Positions 32,073-44,498 of a stretch of DNA of 64,000 bases are shown piece by piece. A model generated the notes under the pieces. The model made no database searches. It saw nothing but the letters and a program-made list of their open reading frames with translations, and was not told the DNA's origin. Origin of the DNA: Shinisaurus crocodilurus (lineage: Eukaryota > Chordata > Lepidosauria > Squamata > Shinisauridae). The position numbers and the translations under genes were made by a program. The stretch lies in the NCBI GenBank assembly GCA_021292165.1, contig CM037880.1, forward strand, positions 25,694,051-25,758,050, in the 5' to 3' direction. Positions within the stretch are counted from its first letter, which is position 1; each line of letters opens with the position of its first letter.

Positions 32073-33085
32073 GAACTGCGGCTAAGTCTTGCTACAGTGC
32101 ATATAGAATACACCTCCAGGACATTACCTCTATGTTACAAGCAACTGCTTCTTGTGTGTATGAAACTTTAAGGATATTTAGATGTGGTAATATTACCAGT
32201 ACATGAGTGTTGAGGGTGATTTCCATGCGGTTTCTGAGGAACCAAAATGGGTCAGATGGGTCAGCTTTGGTTGAAACATTATTTGACAAAGGCAGCAAGC
32301 TTTAGAGTTGCACAGCATTCTTCTTCAAGCAGAGACAGGTGTGGGGATCTGGCTTTAACCTATGTACCTGCCTATTTAAGACTAGGGTGTGTGTTTTAAT
32401 ACTTGTGTGTGTAAGGAATATATAGATTTTCATGCAAATAAAATCACTACTTCCCATCCACACAGTTTCCATCAAAATGCTGTAATGCCACATAAACAGA
32501 TAAATGAAGCCATACAATGTACTCTTTTTGATGTTAATGACTCCCATTTCCCTGCCAATTAAGAGAGCCTGACAAGGGGGAAATTTACCTTAGTAAAGAT
32601 TTCCAGATCCACTCCATTATTTGGATAGTGAGCTTTGGGAGAAGGCAAGCTGCGGCTTTCATAAGCAGCTCGGTTACATTTTCTCTCCCTTCTTCACTCA
32701 CCACAAAGTTATTTTGTTCTCCGATCCAACCACTACAAAGGAAGGAACTTCACGAATCCATAATGTTTTAGAAACAGGGGGCCGACTGTCTACCTCCCAT
32801 TATGCTATATTTTCAGCCTGTCTACTTACTGATGTCAGTCATCAAATAAATGTAGCAAGAGCCACCCACAGCACTCGAATTGACAACAAAATAGTTGCGT
32901 GTGCTCTGCGGGTTGACTGTAGTGGGAGAGTCCAGGTAGAGCGGAACATGGCCATTGAAAAGGAAAGCTCCCTTATTGCATGGTGCGGTTCTCTTCAGCA
33001 AGAGAAACGCATGGCTAGGTAACTAGGAAAGCTCTAAAATAGCTGATCTACGTGAACCGTTTCACATAAATGAATCAGGCTAACA
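32073..33085. other. JCAD intron, unique-looking
   Basis: No repeat or ORF that I can name. Both neighbouring JCAD splice sites are kilobases away. Confidence 0.4.
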
Positions 33086-33206
33086 CAGCCTTCCCCAGCC
33101 TGGTGCCCTCCAGTTCTTTTGGATTACAGCTCCCAGGATCCCCTGGCCAGTCATGCTGGGAGTTGTAGTCCAACACATCTGCAGGGTACCAGGTTGGGGA
33201 AGGCTG
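33086..33206. mobile_element. Palindromic hAT-type element, group B, perfect duplication
   Basis: The ends CAGCCTTCCCCAGCCTGG and CCAGGTTGGGGAAGGCTG are flanked on both sides by GGCTAACA (33078-33085, 33207-33214), a perfect 8-bp duplication with TA in the middle. The right arm has CATGCTGGGAGTTGTAGTCC, a close match to the ZNF143/THAP11 motif. Confidence 0.9.
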
Positions 33207-33279
33207 GGCTAACACATGATAGCTGCCCTTATCACAGGAGAAACAGGAACATGTGACTAACTGCCCAAAATATAGACCG

Positions 33280-33545
33280 CCATTCTGATACATAAAGAGA
33301 GAGAGGCAATCTGCTAGAGCGGACGGAAGGTTTTCAGCCAAGCCACATCTGGTGAGCTGCCACGCCAGTATCAGTGGCAGTACGCCTATGTACACCAGTT
33401 GCTGGGGAACATGGGCGGGAGGGTGCTGTTGCACTCGGGTCCTGCTTGGGGGTTTCCCACAAGCAGCTGGTTGGCCACTGTGTGAACAGAATGCTGGATG
33501 AGATGGACCCTTGGTCTGATCCAGTATGGCTCTTCTTATGTTAGG
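33280..33545 (+). mobile_element. LINE-tail repeat (group F), longest copy
   Basis: It includes GCCAGTATCAGTGGCAGTAC, GGGCGGGAGGGTGCTGTTGC and the end GGCTCTTCTTATGTTA, all in the order seen at 46510-46700. Confidence 0.6.
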
Positions 33546-33739
33546 TGGGGCAGTGGGGGTGACAAAAAAGATCGGGGGGGCACATGTGGCCCACTGCTGG
33601 GCTAGAGGCTGGGGAACCATTTCCAGATATGTATCCAGTACTAAAGCTGTCCCAGATAGATCTGGTGGGCTTATAATGGACAATGGATCAAGTGTCCCAG
33701 TTTTATTTATGAACACTTCTAGAACACTGGCTTTTGATC

Positions 33740-33860
33740 AGGTGTGGGGAAGCTCCCTCCAGATGCTATTTGACTTCAACTTCCATCAGCCCAGCCAGCA
33801 TGGGAGCCAGCTGAGATGATGGGAGATGCCGTCCAAAAACATCTGGAGAACCATTTAGAC
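33740..33860. mobile_element. Degenerate palindromic element near group B
   Basis: CTCCAGATGCTATTTGACTT and GTCCAAAAACATCTGGAGAA flank a CAGCCAGCATGGGAGCCAGC centre. Confidence 0.45.
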
Positions 33861-34293
33861 CATACTTCTTCTCTTCTGCATTCAGAACTAATTTATTAAA
33901 ACTCTTTTGTGACGTTGCAGCAAGATGACTTGTGAGCTTGTCAACTATCCAATTTAAAATTACAGGAGGAGATATTAAAGTTTTTTTGTTGAATCAAAAT
34001 AAATCGTGGTATGTGCTTCATTTTGACCAGTGAAGGAGACTAGTGAAGACCACTTACTTACAGCTTTGCAGCTTGCCTGCTGATAAGGGGGGCAGAGCGG
34101 AAAGGCACTCCGACCACAGGTTGTGTAAATAAGCATGGCCTCCCCAATGTGGCTTTTCTGTAAGGCCAACTCTCTCATTTTAAAATTATAGCTACTTTTT
34201 ATAGTTACCTTAGAAGTTACTCTGCAAAATGGTAAATGTCTTTGAAGCAGGGGCACTGCTGAGGGGAGGGGGAAAGAGACCCACCCCATCTAT

Positions 34294-34461
34294 ACAGGCC
34301 TGTGGTTCATGCTGGCTCAGCTTGTCTGAGCGTGGAAAGCTAAGCAGGGTCAGGCCTGGTGATTACTTGGGTGGGAGACCCCCACCTCCTCTAGTTTCCT
34401 GCATTGAGCAGGGGGTTGGACTCCATAGCCTTCTAGGCTCCTTCCAACTCTATCTATGAAA
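34294..34461 (+). mobile_element. 5S-rRNA-derived SINE with CR1-like tail, copy 1
   Basis: GCTTGTCTGAGCGTGGAAAG, CTAAGCAGGGTCAGGCCTGG and ATTACTTGGGTGGGAGACC follow the order and near-identity of the middle and 3' half of vertebrate 5S rRNA, the part with the internal pol III promoter. The sequence then changes to GGTTGGACTCCATAGCC and CTCCTTCCAACTCTATCTATG, a CR1 3' end. It is therefore a SINE and not a 5S gene. The second copy is at 52245-52397. Confidence 0.85.
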
Positions 34462-34674
34462 TCTTTCAGATTACATGTGATGATTCCTCAGCAGTACTGG
34501 TTATTATAAGGGCTTTGGAAAATCACCACAACACACACAGTGAAAATACACAGCTTTTGGGCAGGCCTTTGAAGCTTGCCATGAATCCTCCCTCACGTCT
34601 GCTACTCAAACCTCTCGCCACCATTGAGAGCCAAAATGGAGGTGCCGTTTGAAGTACAGGAGACCCTTCTAGAA

Positions 34675-34820
34675 AGGCTTCCCCCAACCAGGTGCCTTTC
34701 CAGATGTGTTGGACCACATGTCCTATCATCCCAAGCCAGCATAGCCATGGACCATGCTGGCTGGGGATGACAGGAGTTGTAGTCCAATGCATCTGGAGGG
34801 CACCAGGTTGGGGAAGGCTG
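34675..34820. mobile_element. Palindromic hAT-type element, group B
   Basis: The arms are AGGCTTCCCCCAACCAGG and CCAGGTTGGGGAAGGCTG, with flanks TTCTAGAA and CTCTAGAA (seven of eight). The core is TGACAGGAGTTGTAGTCC. Confidence 0.8.
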
Positions 34821-35186
34821 CTCTAGAACTAAAGCGGTTCCATTCCACTCCACTAAGGGATGCTTGATGTATGATGGATGTCCTACACAGAAAAAGCCCC
34901 AACATACCGGAGTAGGGGTTTAGGCACACACTAAAAAGTTAACATACCCATTACATTGCCGCATATAGCTGAACTGCAAAGATAAGCAGTTGAGAAATAG
35001 TTCCATATTGATTAAATATTTCCTCTTTCAAAGCACCATGGATTCATCCATGGAACTACTGCTGTGGACTTAGCAATAGGAGGAGGAGACAGTCTTATAG
35101 TGATCCACTTATTGGTGGGACAACTGTTTTTACTTTGAATGGACTCCAACGTGGCTTGACAGGAAACCAGACATCTTTCTCAGGGC

Positions 35187-35360
35187 CTGTTTGCATATAA
35201 TGACAACCCATCAGTTTAAAACACGGATGGGTTGTCGGGGATTCGCAGGCTGCAGGTAGAAGGATAGACAAATGTAGAGTAGAGGTTAAAAGGCTACCAT
35301 GGGCTAACTGCTGGGTTGTTGAGCCTCTAAACAACCCAGTGGTTGTTTAGCCTCCAGGTT
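35187..35360. mobile_element. Foldback element, group D
   Basis: GGCCTGTTTGCATATAATGA matches the terminus at 30611. The interior has AACCCATC...GATGGGTTGT and AACAACCCAGTGG pairs. Confidence 0.6.
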
Positions 35361-35399
35361 CGCACATTTTAAAAGGGGTTTCATGACAGGCCTCACCGT

Positions 35400-36490
35400 G
35401 GTTTCTTGACAGGAACATATGCGCATTCATACCTGCATATGCCCCTGTGAAGAAAGCATAGGGATCCCTGCCCCTCCCCCCAAAAAAACCCTTTTAAAAG
35501 GAGCCAGAGTTTTGACAACTAGCTGTCAAAGCTAACAGCTCTTTTTAAAAGGGGGTGGCTCACACTTTTCCATGTTCCCGAGCATGCATCTCGGGAACAA
35601 CTGGAAAAGTGAGCTCAACCTTAGGAGAGTCTAGTGCAAAAAGCAACAGGAGGATCTTGCCGTGAAGGGGGTGTAAATCCCACCACCCCCTTTTCAGGAG
35701 CCAAGGTCACTTGCGTCTTTTGCTTCCCTTGGCAGCTCATCTTTTGACAGCTGTCAAGAAAAACGAAAGGGAAGAGAAAGCCTCTTTTGAGCCTCTTTCG
35801 GTCAATGTCCAGGGTTGGTACCTGCTGTACTATGAGAGCTGATATTCCCCAGGACATGGACCCAGCCGAGGCTTCCAACTGCTGCACTCATGGAACTGCA
35901 CAACTCTGCACAAGTTCAGCATTTTTTTTAAAAGGAAAAGTTAAAAATAAATTGTTTTTCAATCAATGACAGCCCCTCCAATGTGCCACTTGGGAACTTT
36001 GAAGGGACTGTCTATAGCTGTCAAAATGGTGATTGTGAGAGCCGTGAGTCAAGCTGGCTTTTGTAATATCTAGAAGAAGAAGAAAAAAAGTTAAAGGGAC
36101 AAAAAAGCCACGGCAAACCCAAACAGCTCACAATCATGTCGGGGGACATCCAGCCAATGCCAGTTGCCCTCAAGTGCCAGCTGGGCACTTGTGAGGTGGC
36201 TGGCACTTGCAGGTGCCCAGGCAAACATGACAAGAGTGGCAAAGGGTTTTTGCCATTCTTGCCAAGAGAGTCACTGGCCGGTTCTCAGTACCGACAATGG
36301 GGTCCGTCGCACAGGTTCAGACGAGGTGACAACCTATTGTGGGTACAACAACCCCAACTACAAGCCATGGCTTGTCAGGGTGGCTTGTTTGAGGGCAACA
36401 AGCCACCCTGAGGGAATCAGACCGGGTTCACACAGCAACCCATCGTGGGTAACAACCCACGATGGGTTGTTGTGTTGCGTGAACCCAATC
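35400..36490. repeat. Composite of small inverted repeats
   Basis: Pairs include CATGTTCCCGAGCATGC/GCATCTCGGGAAC at about 35570, AAGCCATGGCTTGTCAGGGT with its complement near 36400, and the near-perfect palindrome 36423-36488 (ACCCATCGTGGGTAACAACC centre). No gene is seen; this is intronic to JCAD. Confidence 0.45.
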
Positions 36491-36651
36491 ATTGATCTTA
36501 CTGACTTAAATATCTCAACCACTGACTGACTGCCTTTTTTGTTTCTTTGCTGGAATCAAAGTTACAGAGTTTATACCTAAGATGGAAACAAGAAACTACT
36601 ATCTCTTCAGAGGAGTGTATACTCCTCTCCCACCAAAGTGCTAACCAGTGC

Positions 36652-36983
36652 TAGGGATGTAAACCAAGCGGGCGCTTACCTGTTCTCGGGGGTGCTCTGG
36701 AGCACCCCCTGCCCACTCTCGCCAGCTCGCAGCACCAGGGAACCGGAAGTGACGCGACGGGTTCCCCGGCGCGTCACTTCTGGCTCCCTGGCGCTGCGTT
36801 TTTAGTGTAAAAACTAGGGCAACCCAGCTTAAAATGGCCTGCAAATAACACCTAAAGCTCCTTTCCCCGGCGCGTCTTGGATTGAGCGGCAGGGAAGGTA
36901 AGTCGTGAGAGTCTCGTGGGGGCTAAGCGGGCCGCTTTCGGGCCTGCTTTCAGCCCCCCCAAGACTCTCGGTTACATCCCTAT
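36652..36983. mobile_element. GC-rich element next to a JCAD splice donor
   Basis: The ends TAGGGATGTAAACC and GGTTACATCCCTA are complementary. The interior is CpG-rich with a palindromic core (CCGGAAGTGACGCGAC and GGCGCGTCACTTCTGG). Its right end lies only 34 bases from the JCAD exon edge at 37018. A short piece of a similar element is inside the mariner-like element at 61454. Confidence 0.65.
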
Positions 36984-37017
36984 GACCACACAAACCCTGG
37001 TGAAATGTACAGCTTAC

Positions 37018-40000
37018 CGAAACAAAATAAATCTCTTCCAGTTTTCTTCTCATTCCTATTGTCCAAGAGCCCATTTTCAGCCAGTGAAATGATGCGCTTG
37101 GAAACAGAACTCCCATGGGACAGTTTGCGGGGTAGCTCATTATGGCCAAAGGAGGCATCACTTTCTCTTTCTTCTGGCCCCTTGGGTTGTTTGTCCTCAT
37201 CTCCATCCTCACCCGAATCTATATTTTTTATGCTGAGACGTCTCATACGAGAAACTGAGTCGACTTCTTTCATCCTCACCAGACGATCCATGGCGGCTCG
37301 GCTAGGGGGAGCTGCAAGTTTGCCTTGCAAGGTCTCGATCACCTTTGAAGTGCTTCTAGCTCTCTTTTCTAGGCTGGGCAAAACCAAATTTCTTTCTGCA
37401 AATGGAAGCACGACAGACTCAAGAGCGGGAGCTTGGTCTTCTCGGTGTCTACTAAGACCTTTATGGTGCTCAAAATGTTGTTCATCTATCAAGGTTTCTG
37501 GACCAGAGTTCTGATCTTCAAAAGATCCCAGTGAGATGTTTCTATCTCCAACAAAGAAGGAGCTTTCTGTCCAGCCACACTTTCGTCTTCCTTCAAAAGA
37601 AGCTGCTTCGGTTTCCATCGTGCCCCCCAGTACCTTTTCAGCTGATAATTCAGGGTTCTGTGGCACGTTATCAGAGTGAGAGTGTTTGTCTGAAAGTGCT
37701 CTGTTATCCGGTAAGAGGGACTCCACAGCTACATCTATGCCCAAGATCCTGGCTGCTCTTGCCTGAAGTGATTCATTTGGAGGAATCTCGGAGACAACAG
37801 GTTCCCCATAACAATCAAGTGTACCAGGCCCCTGACCGTCACTGAGCCCCACAGATCTCAAATCTGGCTCAGAGAGACCTTGATTCCTATTTGTTAAAGA
37901 TAAGCGCACTAAAGACCCTCTTTCCAAAGGTAGGTTATTCCTGGCTGCTGCATTCTTCTTCAGCGTATCAAACTCAATGTTTATAACTTGGCATTCTTCC
38001 CTGAAGTTGCTGATGCTGTTGAACGGATTATAGCGACTTTCATCACTGTAGCTACCTATCAGAACTTTTTTGGTTGGCTGTGGACTAGCAGCCTGCTTTA
38101 TTATCCTTCTCCCAGCATCCTCTTTTCTTGGTTCTACAACAAGATATCCATTTGTTGCCCTAACTGATCCACCCCTCTCTTTGGCCTGCAAGCCACTTTG
38201 CAATCTAGCTCGTATATGAAGGTCACTAGGTACTGCCCTTCCATTTGAACTTTCAGATGCTCCTAAACTTTCAGACTTGCTTTTATCCTTTCCCTGTTTA
38301 AATATAGGAGAGACTGGTATAACAGTTTCTGACTGCATATCAGGCCTATGGACCTGGTTTGCTCCACCAGTCATACAGGTCCCCCTCTCTTTCCTTTCCT
38401 CCTTCCCCTCCTCTTCTCTCTCCTTCTTGACCTCATTGTCCACACCATCTTCACTACTTTCCTCCTGTTCTTGAAGCTCCTTGTTAAAACTTTCTAGCTC
38501 GCTTATTATATCCCAAGGACGGCGGCTCACAGGTTTCAAGAGGAACTGCCCAAACAGCTCCTTACTGCTGCAAGGGGAGCTTCCTTCCTCCCTGAGGACA
38601 GAACTTGTTTCCCTTTCCTGCCCAGGAAGATCTGTACATGAAGCAAAAGACAGGTTTGGGCATGTCTTTGGGCCAGGTACTGCAGCCCTGGAACACACAC
38701 TATTGCTGGGTTTCTCAAGAAACCCCTGACCTTTCACACTGGGTGGAACTGACTTACATTTTCTGCCCTCAGCAGGTAATACAGTCAGTGTTGACTCTGC
38801 AGCGTACATTCCAGATCTTAACAACTGGGATGCTGTCACTGTATTTGATCCTCTGGGTTCTAGGTCATGGAGCTGCCGCAGGATTTTGGGTTCTTCCGTG
38901 AAACTGGTCTGCGTTTGCTGGTCCTTGTACTGATCACCTGGCCATGAGCCAGAGTACTGGAGCTCCTTGTGCTTTGCAGGCTGCAGGAATCTGAGGTCAT
39001 TCATTTGTTTGAACTCTGGTCTCCACCACTCTTGTTTTTGTAACTCATTCTTATTTGTCATGCTTCCTGTAAGGGCTTGGAGCTCCAAGTCTGTGGAAGA
39101 GGTACTTAGGAGACTTTGTTCCTGCAGAACCCCACTGTTATCAAGCCCATCCTTCTCATTGGCTCCCTGCGTTAAGTTGTTGTTCCCATCAATATCTGGC
39201 AGGTTCAGTTCAGATTTCACTGGGACGGAGACCAAGCAAAATATCATTTCATTCATTTTTTTCTTTGAACTCTTCTTGTTCAGGATCTCTGTTCCAGGTT
39301 CAAAGGTTTTCACTTTAGTCACAGTCTCGCAGGGGGGTTCTGTATGTGGGCTCCGTGCAGACCGCCGGCCTTGGGGGAATTTGCAGTTCGAGTCATTACC
39401 CGCGTCACAACCTGCATCTCTTTGGATTGACAAGGCACAAATATCCTGGTCGACGTTGGACTCTACCAGCCATCTGCTGCCGTGTGCAGAGCTGCCAGGG
39501 GCCTGGTCACCTTTCACAGCAGAACTTAGAGAGTCTGGCATATCTGAAAAGGCACTGCTGTACTCTAGCTCCAGAGAACTCTCTTGGAAGGCATAGGAAT
39601 GTATCCGATGGGCATCCCCAGTGACTCTGTCTTCCTCCTGAAGACCATCTGGGTGTGCTATTTTAATATGCCGTATCCGAGGGTCATCAAAAGGAATGTA
39701 CTGGACAGAAGACAGGTGGCCCTCCACACGCCTAGGATGGCTTTTCCTCTCATAAGGAATCAGTTCGTCTTTCCAGTGCTCACCCCTAATACTGGCAATG
39801 GGTGGGTAACCGAGGATGGCTCTCTCCACTGGACTCTGCATACCATTATTAAAGCACACATCGTAGTCAGGCACTTCACCGGGCAAATGCTGATTCATAC
39901 TTTGCTGAGCTGGAGATTTATAGCATGGAGGGGGTATGTACAGAGGGGGCTCCAGGCCCGAGTCTTGAACACAAGAGTCCTGAATCTGCTCGTTCACTTT

Positions 40001-40706
40001 GGTCAAATAGGAGATGGCTTCGTCTTTCCGCAGGTCGTCCTGAAGTGAGTCGGCTTCCAGGCTTCCCCTGGTTTGCTGATGAAGTTCATACGAGGGAGGC
40101 TTCAAGGGTCTGCCGTACTTGGGCTTGGGCAAAGGAAGGAAGTGGGAGGCTGGATCGGGGTGCTTGGAGGCTTCCAGGCCCAATCCAGTTGAGGGGCAAG
40201 AGGCTGTTTTCGTTCCGCTGAGCAAGTGCTTATGGTTGACCAGGGAGGGCATTTCAACGCACCTCAGGCTCTCTGGTGAAAGGACTCTTGGCAAGGATTG
40301 CGATTTCCCCTTAGCATAGGAGGCAGCAGCGGTATCTCCTTGTCTTGCCAAATATGTATCTTGAAGCAGCCGCTCTCTATCAGCATTAGACATGAGTCCT
40401 CCAAACTTGGTTGGTTGGTTCCAACTTTCTGTCCTTAAACTTTGCCACTTGTAATCACTGGGGGGTTTCCAGTTCTCCGGCATGCCAGTTCTCCTCATAT
40501 TTTCCACCACCCCTCCCGTCTCCCATTGACTTTCTTTATCACGCCCATACAAGGCACAGGGTGCTGCCATTCCTTTCATTTCCGAGTCTCCTCTGTCACT
40601 ATAGCCCAACAATACACTAAAATCCTGGCCTCTTCTTCTCCAGTAGGCAAGATCTTTATCCGTCTTGGGGCGTGAAGACCAGCCTAACTGCGCTCCGTCA
40701 TAAAAC
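37018..40706 (-). CDS. JCAD: JCAD main coding exon
   Basis: 3689 bases without a stop in the JCAD frame, encoding about residues 100-1329. The acceptor is TTTTGCAG before 40706 and the donor is TTTCG/GTAAGC at 37018/37017. It opens with FYDGAQLGWSSRPKT and DLAYWRRRGQDFSVLLGY, which I recognise as JCAD. Proline-rich stretches (PLPKPKYGRPLKPPSYE, LYIPPPCYKSP) could bind SH3-type partners. A glutamate/lysine-rich predicted coiled segment lies at about residues 830-875. JCAD is known as an endothelial junction protein that meets VE-cadherin complexes and LATS2/Hippo signalling, and as a coronary disease locus in humans. The exon is intact, with no mobile insertion inside. Confidence 0.93.
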
Positions 40707-41069
40707 CTGCAAAAGAAAGGAGGTATTAATGAAGAGGCTCATGCAAACAAACATGTCTTCCTCTCCAAAACTAAATGTAGTAAAGAATCTGAGCCACTCA
40801 GAATCATAAGCCACCCAGCTTATTTCCCACCCTAAGGTTTCCGCAGAAGCTATATATGTTAACTTTCTACAAGGAACCACAGAAGAGTTCTGCCACAGCT
40901 GTACTTTGTTAATAGTACATTGATTTGTTTTTATTTTTTACTACAATGCATACATTTTTAAAATTATGTTTTATTGTAAAATGTCATCAAAACTAAACAA
41001 AAAAAGAGGAAAAGAAAAAAAAATAGCTACATAAATTTGAATATATCAGTTTCAATGCATACATATGAA

Positions 41070-41071
41070 GT

Positions 41072-41119
<48 letters not shown>

Positions 41120-41120
41120 A
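41070..41120. repeat. (GT)n(GA)n compound microsatellite
   Basis: A GT run passes directly into a GA run. The same order recurs at 43459-43532. Confidence 0.95.
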
Positions 41121-41584
41121 TACAGCTGAGAATTATAAATAAACTTCAGCAAAAGCAGACCAAATATCCATATTCCATTCGCAAGTCTATGTACTAGAAT
41201 GCATACATGTTAGAAAACTATATACATAAAATTCCATTGTATACACACATGAAGAGAACTTGTGTGCATGTTTTTTTTAAAAAAGAAGCTGAGTTACAAG
41301 TGTAGGCCTGCAACAAAAGGTTGCAGGATGTCTTCACCCCTTATTAGGTGTGCTTCTGTTCAGGCTTCCAACCAGCCAACCATCCCCTTCCCTCCAGGAT
41401 TCTATAAGATGTGAAGGGCATTCCACCACCATCCCTTGGGTTTTCCAGTTTTCTGGAGTAGTCCAGCAATAGGTCAGGCTACTGAAAAAGGGTAGTGGGG
41501 CCAGAATCTGGAAAGTGGTGCTTTATCCTCCTCCTCAGGGAAGAATGCTGAATACGTAACGGTAACTCAAATCTTCAGATACTA

Positions 41585-41587
<3 letters not shown>

Positions 41588-41623
<36 letters not shown>
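41588..41623. repeat. (CT)n microsatellite
   Basis: About 18 CT units in the JCAD intron. Confidence 0.95.
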
Positions 41624-41625
<2 letters not shown>

Positions 41626-43458
41626 AAGGATATCTTTGACATGACCCTGGCTGCACCTGGGCCAGTGCAGGAAATCAATAGAACCAGACTAGATAGTGAC
41701 TCGCCTGGTTGTCTGCAGTGAATAAGAATCTCCTCCAGGTGACCAGGAAAGGAATAATTTGTAAACTGGAAGAGAGAGATCCCTACTCAGTTTTGTACCA
41801 GAAATGATTAACACTGGTATATTTGGGCAAGCAGGCTAATAAAACCTGCACCCCTTTCTTTCAGGGATCTCTCTCTTAATAAGGGGTGAAGAGTCAAGAT
41901 TCAGAAGCTTCCCATATTATGCGAGCCAGAGGGCTTTCTTGCCTGATGTGGGCAAACATGGCTCTGTCCTATGAATGACAACTGTGTAAGAAATAGAACG
42001 AAAACAGTTGCAGTCACCTGAGAAGAGTAGGCTGGCATATGTCACTGCAGATACAATCATCTTAGGCTTTGTACATACCATGAAACACACATGCATGTGA
42101 GATTGTCATCTCTGACTATATGAAAATGGTATTTCCTAAACTTCATGGTATCTCTTAAATGGAAGTGCTTTCTGTGTTGAAAGCGTGTGATGTGAGAAAT
42201 GGCTCTTTGTGGGAAATCCATACAAATTCCTAAAAGTGACAGCTCTCCACAGCACATATCAAGATGCGCAGTTCATGTTCCTGCAGATACAAGGTTCAAG
42301 TGTGCAATTGCCAGGAGCATAAGCCAAAATAAAAAATCAAACTTGACAGAAGGAGGGCAAGAATGTAGATCAGATGGGATAATTTACTTCCCTCCCCCTC
42401 AATCCTAATGCGTAGAGCTTGTTCTTGGATGAAAGAGATATTTGGGGGGGGACGGGACCCAAGAGCCCCTCTCCTCTTAAAAAATAGCAGGATTCAAGAA
42501 ATAAAACACACACACGTGCCAATAATCCACATTCTGAGCACTGCTGAAATCACTTCCATTTATGTACATGGATTCATCCTATCAAGCAAAACCGTTCATA
42601 ACCAAAACTGAGATAATGTTGTTGTTGTTTTTCATCAGAAAGATTAAAACAAATCTGGGCAAACTGTTCAGGATGGAAAATTACTTCCTTCCAAGGGCCA
42701 GAAATGAGAAAGCCCTCACGTCAACCACATACAAGATTAGTACGGGTGATACAAATAAAATTATACTGTATGCAAGAAAGTTTAAGCATGGTTAAGATGA
42801 GAGAGCCATCTTCTCTTCCCACGTGAAGTATGCAGTTGACTGCCACTGGCGTTATGAAACGGTCACATCTGTGTCACTTTCACAGATGGCTGGAAGGCAA
42901 CATGGGGATGTTCTAATAAAGCTGCTGAACAATGTGGAGAAAGGTGATTGCATCGCATGACTTCCTAAGCAACGCTGTAAGACTGGAGAGTGATGCCCAT
43001 TGAAACAAACAGGTAAAACAAAGAGAGCGATTATTAGGACATGATGCATTTGTTATATTAATGATCCTGCTTTCCCTTGATCGAGCTGAAAATATCAGAC
43101 AGAGGTTCCTGGGTGGATCCCAGCAGCTGACCAGACCCAGACCTGCTTAACTCCAGCAAGGTCGCTGTGCATGATGCGCCTTCAGACCGTGCTGCATCTT
43201 AAAGTTCTGTCTGTGTTATTCCACTGAAATAGTCCTCATATAAAGAACTGCAACAGGAGACAGAAGACTTATGAGCTTTTTCTCAGATATCATGAGCTGC
43301 CATTTTTTCTGCATCAGGGCTATTTTGCACAAGCTGCTCTCCATGTGAAAAAAAGGGGGGGCACTGAAAAAGTTGCACTGAAACCAAGAGTTCGAGCCAT
43401 TTATGCAATCGGGATTGAAACGCTTTCAAAGTACACGTATATATGGAAGCAGTGAAGG

Positions 43459-43479
43459 GTGTGTGTGTGTGTGTGTGTG

Positions 43480-43532
<53 letters not shown>
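43459..43532. repeat. (GT)n(GA)n compound microsatellite
   Basis: About 11 GT units, then about 24 GA units. The ORFs with long Arg/Glu or Leu/Ser runs here are products of the repeat. Confidence 0.95.
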
Positions 43533-43534
<2 letters not shown>

Positions 43535-44222
43535 ACTGTTTCATGTTTCCGGTTTTGACTGAGAACAACCTGTATTTTCAGCGTAAGCCTTTTAAAAAAA
43601 TCTTCCTTTTTTGTTCGCATTTAGCCAATCGACAGCTGCAGGAACACGGTTACAAAGTGTCTCCCTCCAAAACACACAATCCTTCCTGTCTAATTTGTTC
43701 CAGTTCAAAAGTTCATGGACGACTTGCTGCAGGCAAGTAGAACGCAGCAACACATTTTACGAAGTGACGACAGGGCCTTCCACCGGATTGGAGCTGGTTT
43801 AATGAGACCTTCCAGGAACAGTCCCATATTTGCTTCAGTGAACACACCCAAGGAAAAATGGCCCTCTTTGTATAGGGGCACCCACAACCAGTTCACTGGG
43901 GCTTACTAAATGCATTTACAGTGAAGGGCCGAGACTACCTGTTCTCAGCAACATTGTGTGGATTTCTTTTTCTACTTCAATATGTCACCCATGCATTTTT
44001 TTTTTCTTCCCATAAGGTCTTATTTACCCATTATATTTTCAGAACAATATTTTCCACCTGACCTCTCAGTGCCATGGTAAATGCATTAACTGATTAAATT
44101 ACTCTGATCAATCCATCCACTTAAAGTATGGATTTTTAAAAATTGCTGAGAGATTAACTACCTTGCTGGTCCCAAAGCCAGATAGGCTTTTAGCCAGACA
44201 ATACTTTCTTCTGTAAGTTTAT

Positions 44223-44498
44223 TTATGCAGGTTGTGCAGAAGGAATTGGGGATCCTTCTCTGATCTCGCCATCTGAGATCGAAGTGGAGATGTGCGCCGG
44301 CATCGAGGGCATCGGCGTTGATGGTCTCGGCGGGGAAGGACAGGCTCTCGCCATCGAGTCGGCCGACTGCGATGGGGGCGGGGGCAGAGTTGTTGGGGCT
44401 CTTTCGTGTTTGTCCAACTTGTGGTGCCTCTTTTTCTTCTCCTTCCCCTTTGTCAGGTTTGACTTTGCCTTTTTTGCTAATTCCTTGGCTTTGGCAAT
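44223..44498 (-). pseudogene. DIRS-like gag, distal part
   Basis: The frame reads AKAKELAKKAKSNLTKGK, then a lysine/histidine-rich segment, serine/proline-rich HERAPTTLPPPPSQ, and a stop at 44223. Such basic then proline-rich composition fits the spacer of DIRS-type gag proteins. Its first residues continue in phase with 44750-45062 once the SINE and one copy of its short duplication are ignored. Confidence 0.5.

Noticed and set aside
33075..33716. 213-codon minus ORF
   Set aside because: It crosses a group B palindrome and a LINE-tail repeat and has no family resemblance; chance reading frame.
34310..34380. Possible 5S rRNA gene or pseudogene
   Set aside because: The 5' part is diverged and the 3' end is replaced by a CR1 tail; a second copy has the same structure.
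36980..37017. In-frame extension of the large JCAD frame to a stop at 36980
   Set aside because: A strong donor (CG/GTAAGC) precedes it, the phase matches the distant last exon, and the extension runs into a mobile element.
38967..39596. 209-codon plus ORF
   Set aside because: Antisense to the JCAD exon, with no start context or homologue known to me.
43426..43740. ORFs with Arg/Glu or Leu/Ser runs
   Set aside because: They are products of the GT/GA microsatellite.
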